24,111 nucleotides of DNA, taken from NCBI GenBank assembly GCA_910577165.1, contig CAJTLX010000050.1:1-24111 (forward strand), written 5' to 3'. This document shows, piece after piece, positions 1-7,604 of the stretch. Source of the stretch: an uncultured Lachnospiraceae bacterium. Lineage in GTDB: Bacteria > Bacillota > Clostridia > Lachnospirales > Lachnospiraceae. Under the pieces are notes generated by a model. It ran no database searches. It was not told the DNA's origin and saw only the letters and a list, made by a program, of their open reading frames with translations. Numbering within the stretch: the first letter of the stretch is position 1; the number at the start of each line of letters is the position of its first letter. The translations under genes were made by a program, and so were the position numbers.

Positions 1-296
1 CAGTAAAATTAAACGAACATCTGTTCGACCGAGATGCCTATGTGATTGAGGGACATCAGAGCAGGGAGGTGGCACTTAGTGGTGCGGACGGAAAGATTTA
101 CCTTGCCGTAAAATTTGACGCGCCACTCTTTGGTCTTTGGGCACCAAAGGGCTCTGTGCCGTTTGTCTGCATTGAGCCATGGTACGGCAGATGCGATCGC
201 GTGGACTTTGACGGCGATCTTGCCGAAAAAGAATATATCAATGCCCTAGAGCCTAGCGAGGTATTTCGCAAAAATTATCATATATGTATATTTTAA
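1..296 (+). CDS. Aldose 1-epimerase family protein (LacX-like), C-terminal fragment
   Basis: The 5' end lies outside the window. The open frame runs from base 3 to the TAA at 294-296 and gives about 97 residues. Its end carries the stretch FVCIEPWYGRCDR, followed by an acidic DFDGDLAEKEY segment, which I recognise from the LacX-like branch of the galactose mutarotase (aldose 1-epimerase) superfamily. These are cytosolic beta-sandwich proteins that interconvert sugar anomers or bind related sugars. The active-site residues upstream of this segment are not in the window, so substrate and activity cannot be judged. A GTG at 42 is in frame but is internal, because the frame stays open to the window edge. 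The gene ends 63 bp before cysE and may or may not share its transcript. Confidence 0.8.
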   Translation, partial: VKLNEHLFDRDAYVIEGHQSREVALSGADGKIYLAVKFDAPLFGLWAPKGSVPFVCIEPWYGRCDRVDFDGDLAEKEYINALEPSEVFRKNYHICIF

Positions 297-359
297 CATT
301 TTGCTTTCCTTAATTTTTAGATATATAGGTTGAAATGGCAGTTTAGATTTGGAGGTTTT

Positions 360-1316
360 ATGGATATCGATGTGGAGAGGGAAGTCGGCGGGCTTGTCGA
401 TGAGATCCTGTGCGATTACCAGAGTGAGAGAACCATCGACCGGGGGGATACAGTCAACCAGCTCGACAAGGAAGCGATTATCGGGATCGTAAATAAATTG
501 CAGCAGATTATTTTTCCGGGGTATTTTAAAAATAAAAAATACAAATTCTATACGCAGAAAAATAATCTGACCATGCTGCTTGAAGATGTCTTGTACCATC
601 TAAACCGCCAGGTGGTGATTGTATTTGAACATATGGCGGAATACGAAAATACGGAGCATGGAGAACTTGAGCAGATTGCGGGAAAAAAATGCATGACGTT
701 TCTGCGCTGTATCCCCAAGGTGCGGGCACTGATTGAAACGGATGTGCAGGCCGCCTATGACGGTGATCCGGCAGCTTACAATACCGATGAGATTATTTTT
801 TCCTATCCCGGACTTTACGCAATTATGGTAAACCGGATTGCGCACGAACTGTATCAGCTTGGCATTCCGCTGATCCCGCGAATGATGACGGAACACGCGC
901 ATAGTCTGACGGGGATCGACATTCATCCGGGAGCGACCATCGGGAAATATTTTTTTATCGACCATGGCACCGGGATTGTTGTCGGGGAAACCACAGTGAT
1001 TGGGGATAATGTAAAGGTGTATCAGGGAGTGACGCTCGGCGCGCTCTCCACCAAAGGAGGGCAGAAATTAAAGAGCAAAAAACGTCATCCAACGATCGAG
1101 GACAATGTGACCATCTATTCCGGCGCGTCCATATTAGGAGGCGAAACTGTGATCGGTGCGGGCGCAGTGATTGGCGGAAATGCCTTTATCACTGCATCAA
1201 TTCCTGCGGGTACGCGCGTGAGCATCAAAAATCAGGAACTTTCGATGGACTATATTAAAAGCGGAGTTAAAGGGATGGAGATCGGGCAGGACGAGAGCTG
1301 GTTTTATGTGATTTGA
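360..1316 (+). CDS. cysE: Serine O-acetyltransferase (CysE, EpsC-type long form)
   Basis: Predicted to transfer acetyl from acetyl-CoA to L-serine, giving O-acetylserine, the first committed step of cysteine synthesis in the cytosol. The 318-residue product has an alpha-helical N-terminal half (about 1-180) and a C-terminal left-handed beta-helix of hexapeptide repeats (about 185-290). The repeats include HPGATIGKYFFIDHGTGIVV, where the DHG histidine is the family's catalytic base, and the later GAGAVIGGNA. The long N-terminal region is typical of the clostridial/Bacteroides EpsC group rather than short enteric CysE. I chose ATG 360 because GGAGG lies at 351-355; an in-frame TTG at 330 has no comparable site. 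A poor promoter candidate, TTGCTT-N17-TATAGG at 301-329, lies upstream. trxB follows after 15 bp. No cysK is visible. Confidence 0.93.
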   Translation: MDIDVEREVGGLVDEILCDYQSERTIDRGDTVNQLDKEAIIGIVNKLQQIIFPGYFKNKKYKFYTQKNNLTMLLEDVLYHLNRQVVIVFEHMAEYENTEHGELEQIAGKKCMTFLRCIPKVRALIETDVQAAYDGDPAAYNTDEIIFSYPGLYAIMVNRIAHELYQLGIPLIPRMMTEHAHSLTGIDIHPGATIGKYFFIDHGTGIVVGETTVIGDNVKVYQGVTLGALSTKGGQKLKSKKRHPTIEDNVTIYSGASILGGETVIGAGAVIGGNAFITASIPAGTRVSIKNQELSMDYIKSGVKGMEIGQDESWFYVI

Positions 1317-1331
1317 AAGAGAGGAATTTAA

Positions 1332-2231
1332 ATGGTTGATGTACTAATTATCGGCAGTGGTCCGGCGGGGCTGTCCGCCGCAATCTACGCAAAAAGGGCA
1401 AACCTTTCGGTGAAGGTTCTGGAAAAATTTTACATGGGATTCGGGCAGATTACGGAAAGTTCTAAGGTCGATAATTACCTTGGGATGCCGGGGATAAATG
1501 GCTTTGATCTGGGCGAGACATTCTACCAGCACGCAGAAAGCTTTGGTGTGGAGTTTTTGGAGGGTGAGGCGGTAAAAATTCAAACAAAAGAGGAGCATTT
1601 TAGTGTTTCTCTTGCCTCCGGAAAGGAACTAGAGGCAAAAACGATTATTTATGCCGCTGGTGCAATGCACCGACATTTAGGTGTACCCGGTGAAGATACA
1701 TTTTCCGGGCGGGGGGTTTCCTACTGCGCGGTTTGTGACGGGGCATTTTACCGCGATAAGGTGGTGGCGGTAGCGGGCGGCGGAAATACCGCGCTTGACG
1801 ATGCACTTTACTTGTCCGAACTGTGCAGTAAAGTATACCTGATCCACAGAAGAAGCGAATTTCGCGGCGCGGGTGCTACACTTTCCAGATTAAGGGAGAA
1901 AGAGAATGTCGAGATTCTCGCGCCCTCAGTAATCTCCGCGATACTGGGGGAGGGAAAAGTATCGGAACTTGCATTTTCCGACGGGAGAAAAATTTCCTGT
2001 CAGGGACTGTTTATCGCGGTGGGGATGAAGCCGCAGACAGAGGTTTTAAATGGATTAATTTCCCTTGATGAGACGGGGTATGTCGTGGCGGAGGAAACGG
2101 GAAAAACTTCGGTTCCCGGCTTTTTTGTGGCGGGGGATGTGCGAAAAAAGGCACTGCGCCAGGTAATTACGGCAGCGGCGGACGGGGCGAACGCGGCTGT
2201 TTCGGCTGCGGAGTATCTAAGAGAAAAATAG
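1332..2231 (+). CDS. trxB: Thioredoxin reductase (NADPH, FAD)
   Basis: The 299-residue protein is a two-dinucleotide-binding flavoprotein of the low-molecular-weight thioredoxin reductase family, which passes electrons from NADPH through FAD to a redox-active disulfide and on to thioredoxin. Visible motifs in order are: the N-terminal FAD site GSGPAGLSAA; the segment GQITESSKVDNYLG; the redox centre CAVCDGAF (CxxC); the second Rossmann motif GGGNTALDDA; the NADPH-phosphate motif HRRSEFR; and the C-terminal FAD contact VAGDVRKKALRQV. The CxxC and HRRxxxR support a true NADPH-dependent TrxR over a ferredoxin:NADP reductase-like relative. GAGAGG at about 1319-1324 precedes ATG 1332. It sits 15 bp after cysE and 12 bp before the response regulator. 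No thioredoxin gene is adjacent. Pairing with cysE suggests a thiol/sulfur theme, which is inference. Confidence 0.92.
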   Translation: MVDVLIIGSGPAGLSAAIYAKRANLSVKVLEKFYMGFGQITESSKVDNYLGMPGINGFDLGETFYQHAESFGVEFLEGEAVKIQTKEEHFSVSLASGKELEAKTIIYAAGAMHRHLGVPGEDTFSGRGVSYCAVCDGAFYRDKVVAVAGGGNTALDDALYLSELCSKVYLIHRRSEFRGAGATLSRLREKENVEILAPSVISAILGEGKVSELAFSDGRKISCQGLFIAVGMKPQTEVLNGLISLDETGYVVAEETGKTSVPGFFVAGDVRKKALRQVITAAADGANAAVSAAEYLREK

Positions 2232-2243
2232 TTGGGGGGGATT

Positions 2244-2909
2244 ATGGAGAAGATTTTGCTGGTGGAAGACGATTTGATGATTACGGAAAGCCTTAACAAA
2301 TTTTTGCGGCAGGAGGGTTTTTCTACCATATGCGCATCCGGTCAAAAAGAGGCGGAATGCTACCTTGATGAGGGGGGAATTGATCTGGTGCTGCTTGATG
2401 TCTCGCTAAAAGACGGCAACGGGTTTTCCCTCTGTGGAAAAATTAGAGAGGAATACTTTGTACCCGTAATTTTCCTTACAGCATCCGGCGATGAGTACAG
2501 TGTGGTAATGGGCTTAGATCTCGGCGCGGAAGACTATATCCGCAAGCCCTTCCGCCCAAGGGAACTGATCTCGCGCATCAAGGTGGTGCTGCGCCGCGCC
2601 GGGAAACGTCAGTCCGTCTTTGATTTTTATGGTATCCGTGTGGATGTGGACAAGGCGTTGGTAAGCAGAGATGGAAAAGAGATTATTCTCTCGGCACTTG
2701 AATACCGGCTGCTCCTTATTTTTTGTCAGAATAAGGGCAGCGTAATTCCCAGGGAAAAACTTTTAGCGGATCTGTGGGATGTGGGCGGCGATTTTGTCAA
2801 TGACAATACACTGACCGTATATATCAAGCGGCTGAGGGAAAAGATTGAAGAAGATCCGGCTCACCCTTCGCGCATTACGACAGTGCGCGGGGTGGGGTAC
2901 CGGGCGTAG
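2244..2909 (+). CDS. OmpR-family response regulator (BceR/VanR-like)
   Basis: The 221-residue protein has an N-terminal receiver domain (about 1-118) and a C-terminal winged-helix DNA-binding domain (about 125-221). In the receiver I see the acidic pair EDD at 8-10, the phospho-acceptor Asp52 in LLDVSLKDGNG, the switch Thr79 and the conserved Lys101 in RKPFRP. The C-terminal domain ends with the family-typical TVYIKRLREKIEEDP and TTVRGVGYR. ATG 2244 follows a run of G at 2234-2240; an in-frame TTG at 2232 is less likely. The histidine kinase starts 9 bp downstream, so the two form a two-component system. The BceR-like inverted repeat upstream of the ABC exporter is its best candidate target. 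Neither the stimulus nor BceR membership can be proven from sequence alone. Confidence 0.92.
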   Translation: MEKILLVEDDLMITESLNKFLRQEGFSTICASGQKEAECYLDEGGIDLVLLDVSLKDGNGFSLCGKIREEYFVPVIFLTASGDEYSVVMGLDLGAEDYIRKPFRPRELISRIKVVLRRAGKRQSVFDFYGIRVDVDKALVSRDGKEIILSALEYRLLLIFCQNKGSVIPREKLLADLWDVGGDFVNDNTLTVYIKRLREKIEEDPAHPSRITTVRGVGYRA

Positions 2910-2918
2910 GGGGAGTGA

Positions 2919-3890
2919 ATGAGGAAAAAAGAAAGAATTCTGTGGCTTCTCTATTTTTTCTCCGCTCTGATCCTGTTTTTTTTCGGACTTTCTCTCTCTT
3001 TTTCTACGGCGATGTTTGTGATACTTACTGCATCTTTTAGTGCAGTATTTTGCACCCTTTTTCTCCGGCTTCGCAGGAAGAGATTAGGGGAGTTGGCGGT
3101 CGATATGGACAGGCTTTTGCACGGGGATTACCATGCGCGCTTTAAAAATTATGAGGAGGGCGAAACCGCGATTGTGGCAAATGAGCTTGCCAAAATTACG
3201 AATACCTTGCAGACGCAGGCGGAAAAATTAAAAAATGAGAAAAAAGATCTGGCGGACTCCATCGCGGATATTTCGCACCAGATCCGCACGCCGCTCACGG
3301 CACTTATGCTAACACTTGAGACCATGGGCGGGAGGGAGGAAACATTTAAAGCAAAACAATTGACACGCCGGATTGAATGGCTGATTGAGGCATTGTTAAA
3401 ACTGTCAAAATTGGATGCGGGCACGGTAAAATTTCAGAAAGAAAAGGTTCCGGTTAGTCAGATGGTAAGGGAGGCGGCCGCCCCATTTGAAATCCTGATG
3501 GATCTGCGCGCGCAGACAATGGATACGAGCAAAGTTTCACCGGATGCCACGTTTCTGGGCGATCCTTCCTGGAGTACGGAAGCGATTGGAAACGTACTTA
3601 AAAACTGCATTGAACATAGCGAGGGAGGAAAAATTTGGATCTCGGCGCAGGAAAACGCGATCTACACGGAGATTGTGTTGGAGGATAATGGGGAGGGGAT
3701 CGATCCCGAAGACCTTCCCCATTTGTTTGAGCGTTTCTATAAGGGAAAAAATTCAGGAAGCAACAGTGTAGGAATCGGACTTGCATTAACCAGAGCCATC
3801 CTGACCGCGCAGAATGGAACCGTATTTGCAGAAAACCGAAGGGAGGGTGGTGCGCGCTTTGTGCTTAGAATCTACAAGGGGATTGTGTAA
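2919..3890 (+). CDS. Membrane sensor histidine kinase
   Basis: The 323-residue kinase has two closely spaced N-terminal membrane segments (about 8-25 and 29-49) with almost no extracellular loop between them. A juxtamembrane coil (about 55-112) follows, then the dimerisation/phosphotransfer helix with DISHQIRTPLT (phospho-acceptor His120) and a GHKL ATPase domain. The ATPase carries the N box NVLKNCIEHS, the G1 box DNGEGI, the F box LFERFYKG and the G2 box GIGLAL. The missing sensory loop is typical of intramembrane-sensing kinases, which in Bce-type modules are signalled by their partner ABC transporter. That link here is inference from the adjacent exporter. ATG 2919 follows a GGGGGAG-like site at 2909-2914. 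The gene ends 123 bp before the ATPase gene, leaving room for a separate promoter. Confidence 0.92.
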   Translation: MRKKERILWLLYFFSALILFFFGLSLSFSTAMFVILTASFSAVFCTLFLRLRRKRLGELAVDMDRLLHGDYHARFKNYEEGETAIVANELAKITNTLQTQAEKLKNEKKDLADSIADISHQIRTPLTALMLTLETMGGREETFKAKQLTRRIEWLIEALLKLSKLDAGTVKFQKEKVPVSQMVREAAAPFEILMDLRAQTMDTSKVSPDATFLGDPSWSTEAIGNVLKNCIEHSEGGKIWISAQENAIYTEIVLEDNGEGIDPEDLPHLFERFYKGKNSGSNSVGIGLALTRAILTAQNGTVFAENRREGGARFVLRIYKGIV

Positions 3891-3905
3891 AATGATAATT
3901 TCGTC

Positions 3906-3927
3906 AAAGTGACAGGATTGTCACTTT
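3906..3927. promoter_or_regulatory. Inverted repeat, candidate operator for the response regulator
   Basis: AAAGTGACA at 3906-3914 is mirrored exactly by TGTCACTTT at 3919-3927, with a 4-bp spacer GGAT. The core TGACA-N4-TGTCA resembles the published binding consensus of BceR-type regulators (TNACA-N4-TGTAA), with one mismatch. No T-run follows the right arm, so an intrinsic terminator for the kinase gene is less likely. A -10-like TATTAT lies at 3957-3962, 29 bp downstream of the repeat, without a good -35, as expected for an activator-dependent promoter. The site is 87 bp upstream of the ATPase start. Confidence 0.5.
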
Positions 3928-4013
3928 ATATTCACGCCGCTGTAAGGTTTATCGTGTATTATAGGGGATAAGAAGCTGCCGGGGAAACCTTGGCAGAAAT
4001 AAGGGAGGTTTTT

Positions 4014-4697
4014 ATGGAAATTTTGCGCGTGGAACATTTGACAAAGGTATATGGGGAGAAGGAGAATCAAGTCGTCGCACTTGACGATGTAAGTTTTACG
4101 GTGGAGTGGGGACAGTTTGTCGCCATTATCGGACCGTCCGGATCGGGCAAATCAACACTTTTGCATATTTTGGGCGGCGTGGATCGCCCGACTTCGGGGA
4201 AGATATTTTTAAGTGGTACTAATGTGTACGAACAAAAGGATGAACAACTTGCAATTTTCAGGCGCAGGGAAGTCGGGCTGATCTATCAGTTCTACAATCT
4301 GATTCCGGTCTTAAATGTAACGGAAAATATGACATTGCCGGTGCTTCTTGACGGGCGTAAAGTCAATAAGGAACGTCTTTTGGAGTTGCTTGAAGTGTTA
4401 AAATTAAAGGGCAGGGAGAACCATCTGCCAAACGAACTCTCCGGCGGGCAGCAGCAGAGAGTGTCCATTGGCAGAGCTTTGATGAATGCCCCCGCAGTGA
4501 TGCTTGCGGATGAGCCGACGGGCAATCTCGATTCCAAAAACAGTCATGAAATTATCGAACTGCTAAAATTGTCAAACAAAAAATATAATCAGACGCTGAT
4601 TGTGATTACACATGACGAGTCGATTGCGCTCCAGGCAGATCGCATTATCGCCATTGAAGATGGGCGCATTACAAGAGATGAGGTGATCCGCAAATGA
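4014..4697 (+). CDS. ABC transporter ATP-binding protein (MacB/LolD/BceA type)
   Basis: The 227-residue ATPase drives the FtsX-type permease encoded next. Visible motifs are the Walker A GPSGSGKST (about residues 40-48), the Q-loop in IYQFYNLIP, the signature LSGGQQQRVSIGRAL, and the Walker B with catalytic Glu in MLADEPTGNLDS. A late His in VITHDES is the switch histidine. The ADEPTGNLD wording and short length fit the MacB/LolD/BceA group, which expels peptides or lipids or acts by mechanotransmission rather than classical import. ATG 4014 is preceded by AAGGGAGG at 4001-4008; an in-frame TTG at 3990 would put that site inside the gene and is rejected. The stop overlaps the permease start by 4 bp (ATGA), indicating translational coupling. 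A candidate operator lies upstream at 3906-3927. Confidence 0.92.
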   Translation: MEILRVEHLTKVYGEKENQVVALDDVSFTVEWGQFVAIIGPSGSGKSTLLHILGGVDRPTSGKIFLSGTNVYEQKDEQLAIFRRREVGLIYQFYNLIPVLNVTENMTLPVLLDGRKVNKERLLELLEVLKLKGRENHLPNELSGGQQQRVSIGRALMNAPAVMLADEPTGNLDSKNSHEIIELLKLSNKKYNQTLIVITHDESIALQADRIIAIEDGRITRDEVIRK

Positions 4698-7411
4698 AGA
4701 TATTGAATAAAGTAACGCTTGCAAGTTTAAAGAAAAATAAGGTGCGCACGATCGTAACCATTATCGGGATTCTTTTGTCCACCGCGATGTTTACGGCAGT
4801 GACCACCAGCATCTCCAGCCTGAGAAATTATATGCTGAGAGTGACGATCGCGGAGGAGGGCGAATGGGAGGGTTCTCTGTATGGGATCGAGGAGGAAGCC
4901 TACAACGAATTATTAAATACAGAGGAGATCGACCGTGCTGTCGGGATCTATGAAATCGGTTACATGAGTATTGCGGATTCCTTAAAAAATGGGAGCGAGT
5001 CGTTTGACTGGGCGGATACTTCCCATCCCTATTTACAGTTTTGTAATCTTTCCGGAGATTTAGAAGCAGCAAAATCCCTTGGAAAATTTAATTTGATTGA
5101 GGGGCGAATGCCGGAAAATGAGAATGAGATTCTGCTTTCAAAAGAATTTGTAAATTATGGGAAACAAAAGGTAAAAATTGGGGATACCATTACCGGGAGC
5201 ATTGGCTACCGGGAGTTTGAAGACCAAATTTTAACGGGACATGACTGGCTTATTTACAAAAATGAAAAGGATGCCTCCGAACTTGCTTACAGTGAAAATT
5301 TGATTACCAACGGGCAGAAAAAGACTTATACCATTGTCGGGATCTGCGACTGTGTGTTTGGCCATTATGCCACACCGGGATTTGCCGTATTCTGCGGAGG
5401 GGAATTCTCCACACTAAAATCCTTGTCCCAGAATAAGGGGATTCAGGGAGTCTATTTTACCGTAAAAGATCAGAAGGAGCTGTTTGATTTCCTTAACCGC
5501 TATCAATCTCTGGCATTAACTTATGATTATCACAGTCATCTTTTATATACCAATGGCATTTCGCGGGTAGATTCCTTTTCCAATGTGTATCTGGGGCTTG
5601 GTGTCATTCTATGCATTATTATTATATTCGGCTCGGTCGCCCTGATCTACAATGCCTTTTCGATCTCGATCAATGAGAGGATCAAACAGTTCGGTCTTTT
5701 GTCCTCCATCGGCGCGACAAAACGTCAGCTAAAACACAGTGTTTTGTTTGAGGCCTGTGCGGTCAGCCTCTTCGGGATTCCGCTCGGCATTGGGGCGGGG
5801 ATTTTAGGAATGAGCATTACCTTTTACGCGCTGCGCTACCGATTTGTCGGGCTGGTGGGTTCAGCCAACATCCCATTTTCAATGCATATTGAGATCTGGG
5901 CACTTCTTGTAGCAGCAGTACTCGCCTTTTGCACAGTACTTATCTCGGCACTCCTTCCGGCGCGCAAGGCGATGAAGATTTCTGCTATTGAGGCTATCCG
6001 CCAGAATAGTGAGATTCGCATAAGCCGCAAGGCGGTGCGCACCAGGGGATTTTTTCACAAATTCTTTGGTATGGAAGGGACACTTGCAGACAAAAATTTT
6101 AAGCGCAACCGCAAAAAATACCGTGCGACAGTGATCTCGCTTTTTGTCAGCATTCTTCTCTTTGTGTCCGCAAGCAGTTTTGTCGACTATTTAAAGGGAA
6201 GCGTTACTTCCGTTACTACGGCGGACAATTACGATTTCCGCTATTATATCTATCCCGATCGCGGCTATACCGCGGACGAAGTGCGCGATGTGATCGCATC
6301 GGTAGAGGGAGTTGAACGCGCGTTTGCGATAAAAAATTTATACGGAACAATGTTGGTGGAAAATAATTTTTTGACCGATGAATATATCCATTGGATGAAA
6401 GAGTCGGAACGCTACAGCTATGAGCGGGAACTGGCAGAAAAGATAACGGGGCGGGAGCGGATGATTTCGATTATCTATTTTTATTTTATGGAAGATAAAG
6501 AATACATCGACTACACCGAGCAGAATCATTTAACGGATCTTGGCTGGTTTTCGGAAAAAAAGAGCGCGCTCGCCTTTGACAGCGTAAGATATGAACTTTC
6601 TGGCAACCGCTATACCATTATTGATATGTTAAAGGAAAAAAATGGAAAATTAACCGGAAATTTCTTTGATATCCCCTATGATAAAGGTGGCGAGGCTGGA
6701 TTCAGCGAAGATAAGCTTGAGGAGGCGGAAACTTCCCATCTCACCTACACCGTGGTGGACGCGGAATTTCCGATCGGGTTAAACCGGATGTATCTCTCCT
6801 TTGTCTATCCGCTTTCCGCACTCTCCGAATTTCCGGAAATTGTCGCGCAGGAACAGTCGATGTCGGAGGCGGTCTATGTGGTGGGGGAGGGAAGTCTTAC
6901 CGAGACTTATAACCGGATTTGTGACGCGTTAAACGCGCAGGGAATACCGGATTCCTCATTTTATAATATTGCGGAGCGGGATTCTTTTCAGCGCAATATG
7001 ATTGTGATTATCAATGTATTTTCCTACGGGTTTATTGTGCTGATCTCGCTGATTGCCGCCGCCAATGTCTTTAACACGGTCTCGACCAATATTTCCCTCA
7101 GACGAAGGGAATTTGCAATGCTTGAGTCCATCGGCATGACCAAGAAAGGACTCTACCGGATGCTCAATTACGAGTGTCTGCTCTACGGGATCAAGAGCCT
7201 TTGCTATGGACTGCCCGCCGCTGTTTTTGTTACCTTTCTTATTTATCGGGTGGTCAACGAGGGCTTTGTCCAAGATTTTTATATTCCAGTACAGAGCATT
7301 CTGATTGCCGTTTTAAGTGTCTTTGCTGTGGTGTTTGCTACCATGTTCTACTCAGTGGTAAAACTTGAGAAAAACAGTTTGGTGGACACATTAAAGAACG
7401 AAAACGTATAA
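4694..7411 (+). CDS. FtsX-like ABC transporter permease (8 membrane segments, two extracytoplasmic domains)
   Basis: The 905-residue permease has a first membrane segment at about 18-38, then a large extracytoplasmic domain (about 45-295). The first FtsX domain (about 300-435) has three membrane segments and the cytosolic motif SSIGATKRQL. A fifth segment follows at about 478-498, then a second extracytoplasmic domain (about 500-770) and a second FtsX domain (about 775-895) with the matching ESIGMTKKGL. The two halves look like an internal duplication. This 4+4 layout differs from BceB, which has ten membrane segments and one large extracellular domain, so a strict BceAB assignment does not fit. 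Substrate is unknown; peptide antibiotic resistance or envelope export is inference from the neighbouring kinase and regulator. It overlaps the ATPase stop by 4 bp. A terminator-like hairpin follows 46 bp downstream. Confidence 0.88.
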   Translation: MKILNKVTLASLKKNKVRTIVTIIGILLSTAMFTAVTTSISSLRNYMLRVTIAEEGEWEGSLYGIEEEAYNELLNTEEIDRAVGIYEIGYMSIADSLKNGSESFDWADTSHPYLQFCNLSGDLEAAKSLGKFNLIEGRMPENENEILLSKEFVNYGKQKVKIGDTITGSIGYREFEDQILTGHDWLIYKNEKDASELAYSENLITNGQKKTYTIVGICDCVFGHYATPGFAVFCGGEFSTLKSLSQNKGIQGVYFTVKDQKELFDFLNRYQSLALTYDYHSHLLYTNGISRVDSFSNVYLGLGVILCIIIIFGSVALIYNAFSISINERIKQFGLLSSIGATKRQLKHSVLFEACAVSLFGIPLGIGAGILGMSITFYALRYRFVGLVGSANIPFSMHIEIWALLVAAVLAFCTVLISALLPARKAMKISAIEAIRQNSEIRISRKAVRTRGFFHKFFGMEGTLADKNFKRNRKKYRATVISLFVSILLFVSASSFVDYLKGSVTSVTTADNYDFRYYIYPDRGYTADEVRDVIASVEGVERAFAIKNLYGTMLVENNFLTDEYIHWMKESERYSYERELAEKITGRERMISIIYFYFMEDKEYIDYTEQNHLTDLGWFSEKKSALAFDSVRYELSGNRYTIIDMLKEKNGKLTGNFFDIPYDKGGEAGFSEDKLEEAETSHLTYTVVDAEFPIGLNRMYLSFVYPLSALSEFPEIVAQEQSMSEAVYVVGEGSLTETYNRICDALNAQGIPDSSFYNIAERDSFQRNMIVIINVFSYGFIVLISLIAAANVFNTVSTNISLRRREFAMLESIGMTKKGLYRMLNYECLLYGIKSLCYGLPAAVFVTFLIYRVVNEGFVQDFYIPVQSILIAVLSVFAVVFATMFYSVVKLEKNSLVDTLKNENV

Positions 7412-7457
7412 ATTTGTTACAAATATCTTAATTTTAAATTTAGCTGTGTCTTTTTTT

Positions 7458-7511
7458 GGAGGTTTGTGGTAAAATCCTTTTGTGGGGATTTTCGGCAAAC
7501 CTCCTGTTTTT
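7458..7511 (+). terminator. Rho-independent terminator after the ABC exporter
   Basis: GGAGGTTTG at 7458-7466 pairs exactly with CAAACCTCC at 7496-7504. Inside this, AAAATCC (7471-7477) pairs with GGATTTT (about 7486-7492), giving a long interrupted stem. A T-run (TTTTT, 7507-7511) follows the right arm. It lies between the permease stop and the next gene's promoter region, the place expected for a terminator of the exporter operon. Confidence 0.7.
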
Positions 7512-7555
7512 GCCTTGGTGGATTGGCCGAAAGAGAGGTTTCCTGTATGAGATTT

Positions 7556-7585
7556 TTGTGATGCGGGAAAAGTATAAAGTAGAAT
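7556..7585 (+). promoter_or_regulatory. Weak candidate promoter for the deacetylase gene
   Basis: TTGTGA at 7556-7561 and TAGAAT at 7580-7585 are separated by 18 bp, a passable sigma-A-like pair. It sits just after the exporter terminator and 19 bp before the start codon, so the leader would be very short. An alternative -10 (TATAAA at about 7573-7578) is nearby. The call rests on position as much as on sequence. Confidence 0.3.
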
Positions 7586-7604
7586 GTGGAAAGGAAGATG
7601 AGAG

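Noticed and set aside
3906..3927. Intrinsic terminator for the histidine kinase gene
   Set aside because: The 9-bp stem is perfect but is followed by ATATTC rather than a T-run, and its core matches a regulator-binding pattern, so the operator reading is preferred.
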